Shown: piece by piece, positions 52,301 through 60,900 of the stretch
How the letters are laid out: the number at the start of each line of letters is the position of its first letter
Numbering within the stretch: position 1 is the stretch's first letter
Assembly: GCA_023055425.1 (NCBI GenBank)
Contig: JALGPY010000009.1
Span: 52,204,616 to 52,268,615, forward strand
Length of the DNA: 64,000 bases
Direction of reading: 5' to 3'
From: Linanthus parryae
Taxonomy: Eukaryota; Streptophyta; Magnoliopsida; Ericales; Polemoniaceae
Notes under the pieces: model-generated
What the model was told of the DNA's origin: nothing
Database searches by the model: none
The model's input: the letters and a program-made list of their open reading frames with translations, nothing else
Program-made: the position numbers and the translations under genes

Positions 52301-53489
52301 TCCTGAAAACCCACTCCGCCCGGCCCTTTTTTTAAAGGATTGGGTTTCAAGACTTTCTAATCGCATAGGGCCCGGGCATAGGAATTAGGCCCTTTAAATT
52401 TTAGGGCAAGGCTTGGGTTTTAAACCTTCGGCAAGAACTAGGCTCAACCCGCCGTGTATAATAAACAAGGAAGCAAATAAATATATGATTTATACGGTAT
52501 ACATATTAACTTGAGTTATCCGATGCATAGAAGAATTAGTAGTTAAACTTAAGACACGAATTTATAGATGGCAATTAGATGCAATCTAGTAGGGTATCCG
52601 CGTGATCTGAGCCCTAATAGAGCTTATTCAATCATATCCAATTATGAATGCATCATCAGATGTGAATAACAAGTGAAACCCGATTTTTTTCGTACATTAT
52701 TTAAATGTTGATGTTTTCCTATTTAAATACTATTACTTGTGACAGTTTTTTAATGGCCTTCATTTTACACTGAGAATTACTACAAGCCTAAAGCCTAGAG
52801 GGCCCTCGCCCCTTGTACGAGACGCCTGGGCTTCTCAAGCTATGTATCAGCCTCATCAAGGCAAGGCTAGGGCAACCCTAATCCTACATATATAAGCACT
52901 CTATTGATGACATTAAAACATGTAAAGAGAACCATTAAGAGGCTTCCATGTTTACACCCTCTTGAAGTTGAACATAAAGTGTTGTGTATGGTAACATGTC
53001 ATTTATAAAAAATCGGGTCGAAAATTATGAAGGAAATAGAAAAAATAAATGTGGGTTATATTTAGCTATCTACTGATGTGGCATATGACATGTCACTTTT
53101 TGTTCAAATTTTTGTTTGATATTTTGTCGCCCTAATCCTACATATATAAGCACTCTATATATTGACATTTAAACATGTTAAGAGAACAAAATATAGGCTT
53201 CCATGTTTACACCCTCTTGAAGTTCTAGAAAACCAATAAGAGGCTCTGATCCTCCTACCTACATGCATAAAAGCAGTGCACAGAGAAATGGGAATTATTA
53301 CCCAATGTGATACCCAAATAGGAAATTAGCCATTGAAGCTAGAGCAACATGAGGGAAAGCAGGCAACCATCCCAGATCAACATCCTCCTCCACTGTATCC
53401 TCCACTTCTGCAGTTTCATTTTCTGTAAAAGCAACGATTTATAGAAATAAATTACTCAAAATTGAATCATACTCAAATACCCAATTTCT

Positions 53490-53531
<42 letters not shown>

Positions 53532-53782
53532 CAAGTACCCAAAAGTACCCAATTTTTGCAATGAAAAGTACCTGTTATGGAAAGTTGTGATTCTTGGATC
53601 TTATCTCCTTCAACGGCAGAAAGACTGGGTTTTTGTAGGAGACGGTGAGAACCCAGATGAGAAAGTTGAGGTTTTTGAATGGTGGAAGGGAAGAGAAGCT
53701 TTGGGTTAGACCGGAGAGTCCTGTGGGTCGCCGGAACAAGGGTAACCGGCTGGCAGAGTACGGTGGCTGCTGATGGCAACAT
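26260..53782 (-). CDS. Gene 2: probable plastidic glucose transporter (MFS, pGlcT2/3 type), complete, 12 exons
   Basis: A major facilitator sugar carrier, expected in the plastid inner envelope, where this family is thought to export glucose from starch breakdown. Minus-strand exons: 53782-53572, 53422-53302, 52169-51969, 50357-50258, 48994-48882, 41960-41867, 41780-41630, 41086-40940, 40842-40769, 40656-40568, 40279-40165, 26463-26260. They sum to 1620 nt, 539 residues, in frame with GT-AG introns. Residues 1-80 are Ser/Thr-rich and suit a transit peptide. Then [20 protein letters not shown]156-KLGCRR (MFS loop 2-3), [13 protein letters not shown] from 190, DSPRWLCK at 273-280, [10 protein letters not shown] at 342-351, [11 protein letters not shown] near 452-462 and VETKGRS at 514-520. 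The tail ends FSAKDQ. It closely resembles the plant proteins called probable plastidic glucose transporter 2 and 3 (Arabidopsis At1g67300, At1g79820). The gene spans 27.5 kb because of transposon-filled introns. Confidence 0.95.
26760..27300. repeat. GC-rich repeat within intron 11
   Basis: Two blocks rich in gggccgg/ccggcc motifs (26780-26945 and 27080-27290), with a G run at about 27225-27241. The right edge ctttgacaccacta resembles a hAT-type terminus, but no matching left end was found. Between the blocks and up to 27984 nothing else is recognised. Confidence 0.35.
28330..29860 (-). pseudogene. hAT transposase remnant, left arm
   Basis: Minus-strand frames give [19 protein letters not shown] (about 29160-29250) and, further downstream, [18 protein letters not shown] with [11 protein letters not shown] (about 28480-28570). 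These are the DUF659-associated core and the hAT C-terminal dimerisation region. Many stops and shifts make it inactive. The N-terminal BED zinc finger expected in intact hAT proteins is missing at the centre of the palindrome. Confidence 0.82.
29888..31430 (+). pseudogene. hAT transposase remnant, right arm
   Basis: Plus-strand frames give [20 protein letters not shown] and [20 protein letters not shown] (DUF659), then [39 protein letters not shown] and, near the end, a degraded dimerisation region ending [17 protein letters not shown]. Internal stops and shifts occur. It also lacks the BED finger, so both arms derive from 5'-truncated copies. Confidence 0.85.
31848..32187. mobile_element. 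Possible Mutator-like MITE
   Basis: Left tagggtaacttacaaaattc and right gaattttacccta are inverted-related, with further similarity inside (caatcatccccc against gatcatccta). A target duplication was not found. Confidence 0.3.
32507..34581. mobile_element. Mutator-like element nested in the Harbinger palindrome
   Basis: Terminal inverted repeats of about 95 bp start gggtaaaagacattttccac (left) and end tggacaatgtcttttaccc (right). The right arm of the palindrome lacks this insertion, which fixes the borders. Flanking 9-mers atattaatt and atataatta are an imperfect target duplication. Inside are CCA-rich sequence (32700-33040) and gene-like leader sequence with a GA tract (34165-34195). No transposase or identifiable captured gene was found. 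Confidence 0.75.
35060..36242 (-). pseudogene. PIF/Harbinger transposase remnant, left arm
   Basis: Starts [17 protein letters not shown] near 36241. It continues as [76 protein letters not shown] and [16 protein letters not shown], all typical of the plant HARBI1-like DDE nuclease. The first catalytic Asp region (SLD) and the GAQND region are present, but shifts and stops break the gene. The acidic ERA(F/L)G region is eroded here. Confidence 0.88.
37829..39083 (+). pseudogene. PIF/Harbinger transposase remnant, right arm
   Basis: Starts [17 protein letters not shown] at 37829. It continues [12 protein letters not shown], a frameshift, then [16 protein letters not shown], a shifted [10 protein letters not shown] region, [16 protein letters not shown] sequence and [11 protein letters not shown]. 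It ends with [19 protein letters not shown]. At least four frameshifts or stops prevent function. It mirrors the left arm. Confidence 0.88.
39633..40160. other. Remaining part of intron 11
   Basis: An (ATT)n tract at 39658-39721, a short (TA)n tract at about 39733-39746, then a G-rich stretch (39885-39930) ending gagatgccctta. No gene is recognised. Confidence 0.6.
39658..39721. repeat. (ATT)n microsatellite
   Basis: About 21 ATT units with one ACT interruption, just outside the right end of the Harbinger palindrome. Confidence 0.92.
40165..40279 (-). CDS. Gene 2 exon 11 (residues 434-472)
   Basis: Encodes [19 protein letters not shown] and [18 protein letters not shown]. Donor GTATGT opens the 13.7-kb intron 11. 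Confidence 0.95.
40568..40656 (-). CDS. Gene 2 exon 10 (residues 405-434)
   Basis: Encodes [19 protein letters not shown] and SLSILGTLL. Donor GTATGT. Confidence 0.95.
40716..40763. repeat. (GA)n microsatellite touching a splice donor
   Basis: Twenty-four GA units. On the gene 2 strand this is a CT repeat starting at the seventh base of intron 9 (donor GTGAGT at 40768-40763). The whole intron is only 112 nt. Confidence 0.93.
40769..40842 (-). CDS. Gene 2 exon 9 (residues 380-404)
   Basis: Encodes [18 protein letters not shown], including the DKQGRK motif. Its donor GTGAGT is followed at once by a long CT repeat. Confidence 0.95.
40940..41086 (-). CDS. Gene 2 exon 8 (residues 331-379)
   Basis: Encodes [19 protein letters not shown] and YVGVVNFA, helices 7-8 with the conserved QQ motif. 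Confidence 0.95.
41630..41780 (-). CDS. Gene 2 exon 7 (residues 281-330)
   Basis: Encodes the central cytosolic loop, [16 protein letters not shown] to ELLEKPHSR. Confidence 0.95.
41867..41960 (-). CDS. Gene 2 exon 6 (residues 249-280)
   Basis: Encodes [19 protein letters not shown] and the sugar-transporter signature DSPRWLCK. Confidence 0.95.
42451..42667. mobile_element. hAT-type MITE with perfect target duplication, gene 2 intron 5
   Basis: A 217-bp element from caggggcggatgtaca to cgatccgcccctg, flanked by identical gttgagcc at 42443-42450 and 42668-42675. The phrase tagcccccact occurs three times inside. Confidence 0.9.
43481..46313 (+). mobile_element. Solo LTR (2.8 kb) of a retrotransposon with long LTRs
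   Basis: Begins tgtaataccccgtaattttg and ends gggttgtttca (TG...CA), flanked by atata on both sides; the TA-rich site makes that duplication uninformative. It shares ends and internal blocks (ggggtgtcgacacttaagg, tatagagtactacct) with the LTR at 58183-61800. A TATA motif lies at about 44099-44106. No internal gag-pol or second LTR is present, so it is a solo LTR. The length suits Tekay/Del-type Ty3/gypsy elements, but the lineage is inferred. It lies in intron 5 of gene 2. Confidence 0.75.
45101..45460 (+). repeat. Perfect 180-bp tandem duplication inside the solo LTR
   Basis: Units 45101-45280 and 45281-45460 (starting tgggggttacacttgcattt, ending ccaatccaag) are identical at every position I compared. 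Confidence 0.93.
46314..46362. repeat. (TA)n microsatellite
   Basis: About 24 TA units directly after the solo LTR. Another short TA run lies directly before it (43470-43480). Confidence 0.93.
46693..47188. mobile_element. hAT-type MITE, ctatg...catag ends
   Basis: A 496-bp element with ends ctatgcagcacgggtac and gcacctgtgctacatag, and internal gggtgctt and gcacccgcacc repeats. Flanks cccaaaag and cctacaag are an 8-bp target duplication matching at 6 positions. Its ends match the hAT palindrome at 27985-31789, so it is a plausible non-autonomous relative. It lies in intron 5 of gene 2. Confidence 0.65.
47189..48881. other. Rest of gene 2 intron 5, nothing recognised
   Basis: Contains a (CT)n-rich tract at about 48056-48112. 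Short frames here show no family resemblance. Confidence 0.45.
48882..48994 (-). CDS. Gene 2 exon 5 (residues 212-249)
   Basis: Encodes [19 protein letters not shown] and IPSENDPHW. Confidence 0.95.
49219..49655. mobile_element. hAT-type MITE, right end eroded
   Basis: Starts ctatgttgcacgggtgctcc and has the same gggtgcttcg and cgcacccgcaccc motifs as 46693-47188. The right end stops at about ccagcacccagtt without the catag terminus. It lies in intron 4 of gene 2. Confidence 0.65.
50258..50357 (-). CDS. Gene 2 exon 4 (residues 178-211)
   Basis: Encodes [19 protein letters not shown] and [11 protein letters not shown]. Confidence 0.95.
50968..51287 (+). mobile_element. TRIM (miniature LTR retrotransposon)
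   Basis: A 5' LTR at 50968-51074 (tgttgag...tttctaca), then the primer-binding site tggtatcagagcc at 51075-51087. A ~100-nt interior with a purine run (gtgaggggg) follows, and a 3' LTR at 51187-51287 (tgttgag...tttctaca). Both LTRs share ttggttttgagg and ccccatagatttctaca-type ends. At about 320 bp with no protein, it fits the TRIM class. Target duplications are not evident. It lies in intron 3 of gene 2. Confidence 0.75.
51969..52169 (-). CDS. Gene 2 exon 3 (residues 111-178)
   Basis: Encodes [17 protein letters not shown], the second helix and the loop DKLGCRRTF. Confidence 0.95.
53302..53422 (-). CDS. Gene 2 exon 2 (residues 71-111)
   Basis: An acidic stretch, then [18 protein letters not shown] and NFLFGYHIG, the first membrane helix. 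Confidence 0.92.
53491..53526. repeat. poly(A) tract, 36 nt
   Basis: Uninterrupted A run within intron 1 of gene 2; on the gene strand it is a T run, about 45 nt after the donor. Confidence 0.93.
53572..53782 (-). CDS. Gene 2 exon 1 (residues 1-70)
   Basis: ATG at 53782; the frame begins [16 protein letters not shown] and is rich in Ser, Thr, Pro and basic residues, suiting a plastid transit peptide. Donor GTACTT. Confidence 0.85.
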
Positions 53783-54000
53783 CGGACGAGAGGAGTGTGT
53801 TACCTCGTAGTACTACTGAATCGAGAAGCAACTTGCGGCTGATTCAGGAGTCTCAAATGGGTAATGGTGTGGCCTCATAAAGACTGAATGAGACCCAGCA
53901 AATCATGGGCGGCTGAATGAGGCCACACAATCTCAGGCCTAATGATCTTATGGTAATCACATTCCACTTCATCTCTGCTATTTGTTCTTATCATAACTTT

Positions 54001-55528
54001 GGGTAAAAGACAAAAACCACCCCTCGAATATGAGTTATATACAAAAACACCCTTCGTGATTGGGGATATACAAAAACCACTCCTGTCACTAACAGCAAAC
54101 TAACAGAGGGGCATGAAGACAAATTTACCCTCATTTTGACAAAAAAATACCACACTATAGATAATTTTTTTCCTTCTCTTCTCACTTTCCCCTTCCCCAT
54201 CTCTCTCTCTGCCCTCCATCACCATCGCCAGACTCCCTCTCTCTCTCTCTCTCAGCCCTACATCAACACCGCCACCAATCACCAGCCACAGTCACCGCCA
54301 CCACTCTCTCTCCCCACCGCCTGAAATCCCCGACGACCCAGAAGACAAAAGCAGCAGTCCCGACCCGGTTTCCGAACCGACTTGAGAACCCACAGCGAAT
54401 TCGCCGTCTTCCTCGAAGGCTGTAGATCTAGCTGAGAAGATGAAGTGCGCTTCAGCTTATTTCGCAGAGCCAGATACGAGGTAGGAAAATCGGGGAGGAG
54501 GCGGCGTCGGCGGTGGGACCGTGACCGGCCGGAGCTTCGATTCGACGAATACGGAGTCGGCGGTGTCGTAGCAGTACTAGGGGATGGTCGGAAGAGAAAC
54601 CCAGATCATCAATCCCTTAATCTGGTTTCGCCTCTCTCCGAATCGACAGAGCCACCTCCGATTGTTGAAGATGGAGGTTTGGGGCTACAGATCAATTCAT
54701 GGCACTCGCAAATCTCAGATCTGTGTTTCAATTGATGAAAAGAAAGGCGTGAAGGTTCAAACCTGGAGCAAACCTACTTTTCAGAAAAGCGAAACAGAGG
54801 ACTCCAACTTCACTCTCAAGCTATACCAGCCCAAAATGACCTTCTTGCTTCATCAATGAGTGCAGTTGTTGCTTCATTTAGAAGTTGTTGGGTCGTACAC
54901 TTTTTGGGGCTCCTAATCTAATGTGTTTTGGGATGTGGATTTGAAAATCATTTCTCTCTGTCTCTCTCTGTCTTGATTCGGTAGTGCTTGTTTCCAGCAA
55001 GAATTTCATATAGGGTTCTTGATTTCATTTGGGAACTTGCAGATCCCTCTGTGAGCTTTTGATGGCCTTTTTTGGGATGGCCACAGATCCCCTGTGTGGT
55101 TGTAGTGGTAGTGGTTCGAATTGGACCCATGGTGTTGGGGTATTTTTTAATTTTCGACTGTAAAGGTGTTAAGTGTTTGTTTTAGGAGGTTTTGGTAATT
55201 CTGGAATGAGTTTGATTGGTGTTGTTGGTTGTTTGTGTAGGTGGTGGGGAAGGTGGTGGTGTTGTTGGTGGTGAATCAGTGGTGGTGGCGGTGGAGATGT
55301 GGTGGTGGAAGCGAAGAACATCAAGAACATTAAAAAAATAAACAAAAAAATACAAACAGGGGTAAAATGGTCATAAAAAAGTCAGGTTGCACCCCTCTCT
55401 TAATTGACATTAACAGAAGGGTAGTATTTGTCCAACGTCCGTTAGTGACAGGGGTGGTTTTTGTATATCCCCGAACACGAAGGGGAGTATAATACCCATA
55501 CTCGAGGGGTGGTTTTTGTCCTTTACCC
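54001..55528. mobile_element. Mutator-like element just upstream of gene 2
   Basis: A 1528-bp element with ~100-bp terminal inverted repeats: gggtaaaagacaaaaaccac at the left and gtggtttttgtcctttaccc at the right. It is flanked by cataacttt (53992-54000) and cctaacttt (55529-55537), a 9-bp target duplication with one mismatch, which is diagnostic for Mutator-like elements. The GC-rich interior (54320-54850) reads like captured exon or leader sequence, but I could not identify a source gene. No transposase is present. Its left edge is 219 bp upstream of the gene 2 start codon. Confidence 0.85.
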
Positions 55529-55536
55529 CCTAACTT

Positions 55537-55745
55537 TTATTACTATTCACCGTATCACTTTGACCCGATAATTTGGATAGCAAAATAATGCAATTTTTTG
55601 ATAATCTTTTCATAGTGTTGTAGTACAAAGTTCTTCATAATACGGTAAAAAAAATATCAAAAAATCGCATTGTTTTGCTATCCTAATCATCCGGTCAAAA
55701 AGACCCAAATACGAGTCAAACATGTAGAATGGAAATAAAGAGCAG
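55537..55745. mobile_element. Fold-back MITE copy
   Basis: Contains actttgacccgataatttgg on the left and a complementary region (gctatcctaatcatccggtc) on the right. It is the same family as 3911-4180. Confidence 0.55.
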
Positions 55746-55762
55746 AGACGGAGTGGTAATTT

Positions 55763-56270
55763 AGAGAATGGAACATGAAAATCTTGTACTTCCTCCGTGC
55801 CCTCTCTTTACCCACAGTTGGACTTTTTGACTCGTAACCGGGTTACTTTGAACCGGTGATTTGGATAGCATATTGATACAATATTTTTTATAACCATTTC
55901 ATGTTATTGTAGAGTAATTTGATTTTGATAGCAAAACCATACAATTTTTTTATAATCTTTTCATGAGATCGTAGTGTAACATTAAAACTGTTCTTGAAAA
56001 AGATTAATCGTGGTGCTTCCTCACACACCATTAGACAGGCTAAGCAGCAACTCTGACGCGTTAACGAATTAAGAGATATGCCTAATGTCTAAGCGTTGAA
56101 TTGTTTGACGAACCACGGCTTGGTAGCAGAGTAGGTTAGAGCCTGCTCATGCCTAGTTATTTTACTAAATCAAACTTAGAGTGCCTACTCTGGTAAATTG
56201 TGTTTCATAATCTGGAAAGTGGTCTGCATATTGTCAACATATAGGCTCATATACACTTGAAAAGAGTACA
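55763..56270. repeat. Segmental duplication, copy A
   Basis: Matches 57771-57954 plus 62100-62425. Shared blocks include tttttgactcgtaac, agattaatcgtggtgcttcc (agattaaccgtggtgcttcg in B) and agtgcctactctggtaaatt. Copy A lacks the nested elements of copy B. Confidence 0.7.
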
Positions 56271-57204
56271 TGCATGTCTTATGGATAATTCTCTCCTTCT
56301 GTCCAACAGAGATTACCTATCCGGACCTCAGATCCAGCCAAAGAAGGAAGAGCAAATATGATAGCCGAACGAACATGAAAACTTTGAGGTCATGGACACG
56401 CACATGGCTCACATATCATGGATTCAGCCACTCGCTCGATAGAGGGTTTGAGCAGAATGTCATGAACTAGAAGCATTGTCCACTGGAGAAAACATATACT
56501 CCAATCGGGTTTCAGCCCAACAATTTCCTTATTTGGAGTTACTAAACCAAGTTTAGGAGGGTCGTAGAGGGGAATAGGAGAATGAACATGGTTTGGGCCA
56601 AAGGACTAAAAAGGCCAAGTAATATATTATATTTTAGTAACCCAAGTGTTTAATTATCTAGTGGGCCTATTATGTTAGAAGTAGCCTAAACTTAAAATTG
56701 TGTCCAACTTCATGGTAAGTAGTATATTTCCAGAGAAGATTTTATGTAGACTTGTATATTATAGATACTTTTTGTGGAAGAAATTTTGTAGGAAGAATTA
56801 TACTTGGAATATTCCTTCCTCATTCACCTATTTGAAAGGACCATGCAGTCCCAACGTAATGACCATGTGAATGTGAGCTTATGGGTTGGTCATTTGGAAA
56901 GAACTAGGGAAGCATATGAATCGGGTTTGACACACTTATTACCCTCTCGCTTTTCCTCGCAAAGCTTGACGAGGAGAACACCAATCACAAGAAAATCCAA
57001 GCGGTCCTCTATAGGGGTAGAAGTAGGAATCCTCGGAACCCTGAACTCTAGCTCGCTATCCTAAGAGGAGAACTTAAGCATGGTTACAAGAAACTAGTTG
57101 AGTTCCTCATGGAAAGAGCACAACAAGAATGCCAGTAATTTAATAGGAGATTAAACTTGGTTCAGGCCAAAGAAATAAAAAGACCATGTAATATATTATA
57201 TTTG
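56271..57204. other. No gene recognised
   Basis: Frames at 56930-57140 read LAKLDEENTNHKK and KKLVEFLMERAQQEC with a stop between them. They may be a decayed gag or gene fragment, but the family is uncertain. A phrase near 56600 (ccaagtaatatattatattt) recurs just before 57205, indicating a small local duplication. Confidence 0.35.
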
Positions 57205-57760
57205 GGTAAAAGACGATTATCACCCCTGATAATTGAATTAATTCCATACTGCTACCCTGACTTCTAGAAAAAGACACTTTACAGCTTTTTGTTTATAACA
57301 CAGTGGAAAGGACCATTTTACCCCTGAAACTTTATAAAATTACCCCTATATATTACCTTAACCCCTCCCTCTCCTTCTAATCTCTATCTTCTTCACGCCT
57401 CCCTCACTTTCCCTCGGTCCTTGTCGGAGGCAGTAATGGGAGAAGAAGTAGGGTCGTTGCTGTGGTCGATGTCGGGTGAGCAGGTAGTATCATTTTCGAA
57501 CACCATCGACAATGATTGTATCGACATTGGGACTTCTGTAAGCAAAAATCTTGTTTCCAGGAGACCGGGTGAGGATTGCAATTTGGGCAGCGGTTAGAAC
57601 ACCGAGCTTGTCGGCGCACTTGAACAATCCGGCACGACGTTTGGAGAAAGTCACCTGACGGTGACTCCTTTTTTTTTATCTTCTTAATCTCAATCTTCTG
57701 TCGCCTTTTAGATGAGGTCTTCATCATCGTATTTCTCTCAATTGATTGATTGCTTCCTTA
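57205..57760. mobile_element. Mutator-like left end carrying a MADS-box fragment
   Basis: Begins gggtaaaagacgattatcac, the same opening as the elements at 32507 and 54001, followed by the accattttacccc phrase common in such ends. A matching right end was not found before the segmental duplication starts at 57771, so the element is truncated or rearranged. Confidence 0.45.
57490..57727 (-). pseudogene. Type I MADS-box gene fragment, frameshifted
   Basis: The minus strand starts MMKTSSKRRQKIEIKKIKKK, then after a run of A the frame shifts by one. The new frame reads RQVTFSKRRAGLFKCADKL and AAQIAILTRSPGNKIFAY, ending in a stop at 57490-57492. This is a MADS DNA-binding domain of the plant type I (M-alpha) class, about 75 residues. 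There is no C-terminal part. The shift lies at a homopolymer, so it is a real break or a sequence error. Its position next to a Mutator-like end suggests capture. Confidence 0.8.
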
Positions 57761-57954
57761 CTTAAAAATAGAGAATGGAACAAGCAAATCTTGTACTTCC
57801 TCTGTTCCCTATCATTTCCAACAATTCGACTTTTTGACTCGTAACATGGTCACTTTGACCCGGTGATTTGGATAGTAAAACGATATAATTTTTTGATAAC
57901 CATTTCATGGTGTTGTAGACTAGTTTGATTGAAATACCAAAACGATAAAATTTT

Positions 57955-60900
57955 GGCAAAATGCATCGGTAGTACCCATAGTTTGATTTTTGGGTGGATT
58001 TGGTACCCATACTTTCAATTGCAGCATCTACAGTACTCATACTTTCAGTTTATTGCAAACAAGTACCCATAATTGACGGAAAAAACATTTATAACTGACG
58101 GACAACTCATTTTTCGGATGGAATAATTTTTGAGGGAGGTATTTGCATTTTGCAAGAGTTCAGAAAACTTTGTAAAATAACTTGTAATACCCCGTATCTT
58201 AATTGGGGGCTATTTGGTAATTTTGGAAAAGTATTTGAGAATTTCAATACATTTATATTTCAAACTTGTTCTGACTTATTCTTAGTTTTAAAATATAAGG
58301 GTACCATTGGATATCTATGGTTATATAAAATTTTGTTTTGAAGTTATTTTGTAATTTTTGAAACTTGGATAATACTATATGGAACTTATTTTGTATACTT
58401 GGGAAATACTTGTAGTTTTCTAAAAGTGGGCTTCGACATTTATATACAAAGTGGTGTACTTGAAATTATTTGAAAATTTTATTATTTATGAAAAATAACT
58501 TATATGTGTTAGCTATTAATTGGAAAATATATATATTCACGCCTCAACTTTTAGTTTTCACAAAGAAACCTATCATGTATCAATATTCCATTTTTTTTTT
58601 TACCCCAACTAGCAATCTAACTCTTGTTATTTGCACCATATTCCTCTACCCCTTATTTTTGGTCAACTCTAATAAAATAAAATTGTCTATCTCTATCACT
58701 CCCATTCTATTATTTTTTCTCTTCATGACTACTCCTACTAGTGTAACATCACTTGTTCAATACTACTAATGTACTTGTACACACACATACACACTCTTAT
58801 AGTCATCACCATCACCATCAACTCACACTTATTTCCCAACAACTTCCACTACAACCTACCACTTTGTATGTATGTACATCCCATTGTGGGATTATTCATT
58901 CCATCACTTCAATTATTCATCACTATCTTGCTTCCCCATTCTCATTTATTTCATCTTTTTCTCTCAAGAATACTCAAATGACCTCACTTCTCTCTCTCAA
59001 AACTCCATTCCCGTTTTTGGAGCTTCACCTCCTAAAAACTTCATCAAAACTCATTTTATGGTCTCCAATCATGGAAAACTTGAGCCCAAACTTAATATCA
59101 TCATGGAGGGGTGTTCTTTCACTATCATACTCAAAGAATGAAGCCCAATTTCACTCTTTCATCCACCATCATTTTGGTCTTGGGGTAAACTTTCTTCAAG
59201 TCTTGAATTCAAGCTTGCATGTCCATCTTTTGCTTTGATTGATGAAATGTCATCTTATTTTTCTCCATTTCAATGTTTGATTCTTCATTTCCATGGTTAG
59301 ATCATGTGTTTGACTTCAAAATTTTGACTATTTCATGAAACCCACATTAGAACCCACATGCATGTTGTGAATGTTATCTTCTTTTCATTAGTAACTCAAG
59401 AGATTTTTGATAATTTGTGTCAAGAGCATGTAAAAATGTTATTTTTATGATTAAAATTGTGCTATTTGGGTGAAAATTAAGTCTTCTTAATTTGCATGTA
59501 CTACTAGAACCATTATTGTTTATTTTCGAAAAAACTGCATGTTTAGACAATCTGACCAGTTTGTGAAAAATATGAATTATCTCCAAGTTATGTCTCTGTG
59601 AAATTTTTAAATCTTTCATATTCTGAAACTAGACTCAGAGAGGGTCATTTTGAAAGAAAATTCAACTCAATATCCTTTTTGGTTAGGGAGATATGCTCAT
59701 TCTAAGTTACATGTTTTCTGAAACTCTGTTTTTGGACAAATTTTACCATTTTTGTTAAAGAATCTCATTTCCAGAAACTTATGGCACAAAATATTTCTTG
59801 TGATGAAACTAGACACACAAGGGATTCATTCTGGAGAATATGGGCATTTTTCCTATTCTCCAAGTAGTAGTAATTGTTCTTCAAAGTTGAAACTTTCTTC
59901 CAAACTTGTCTCTGCATAGCAGTGTTTGTTATTTTTGTAAATTGAGTTTTATAATAGCTATGAATTATTTTTTTGATGTTTCTGAAAGTAGACACATATA
60001 GGTTCATCATACATTAATCTCAAGATTTTAGGAGATGATTTGATAAGGTAAATATGGCTCCAAAGTCAGAGCTACAATTCTGTCCAGAATTGTAGTTTCA
60101 CATTTTTTAGAAAACTTGAATTTTTGAACTTCTAGGTGTTTTGTTGGACTTATTTTGATAATTAAACATCATGATATGTGCATTAGTGAAATTTAGGACT
60201 ATGTGACATGTAGGTTTGCATTTTTATTATAAATGTGTAAATTGGTTATAACGAGTACGTCATACGTGTGATTGTAGACATCGACCTCGTAAGAGAGAGC
60301 GGTTGTCGTCGAAGTGCTAGGCTTAGTTTCTTACTTTTGATTGTGCTTCATCTCAGTGGTAAGTACATATGTGCGACTTTTACTTATCAAAATGTTAGTG
60401 TTTGTGTGATGTCTGGAATGAATATTTATTGATTGAAAAAGTATGCAAATCTTGATTTAATACTCGAAATTGTTTGGATATAAATTGAATCATCTTTTTT
60501 AAGTCTTGGAACTTTACTTGTGATAAGTTGATAATCTGATGTTGTCTATTTTAAAGAGAAGAAATAAAATACATATGTGCAAACTTTAATTATCACATTG
60601 TGCCCATGTGTGTGACGTTTTAAATGAATATCGTCTTATTTGGAAGAGTATGAAAAGCATGATTTATATTGAAAAATTTCAATTATTGATTTATACAGAG
60701 AACTCTTGGAAATGACTTGTGGAGATTGTATACCAACTTTGGTTATGATAAATAAAGGTAATAAGATATCTCTAATAGATTAAGGACGATGTACAGAGTC
60801 GTGTTGTTAATGGGAGGCGCCAAGCGATCCTCCATTTTCTTATGGCCAAGACCATTGAAGCAATGCTTCTTATTATTGGATAGAACTTAATTGTTCAAAA

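Noticed and set aside
54445..54859. Possible captured gene in the upstream Mutator-like element
   Set aside because: Frames look exon-like in composition, but I could not match them to any family, so no gene is called.
58753..59238. 161-codon frame
   Set aside because: Entirely within a solo LTR and not similar to any known protein.
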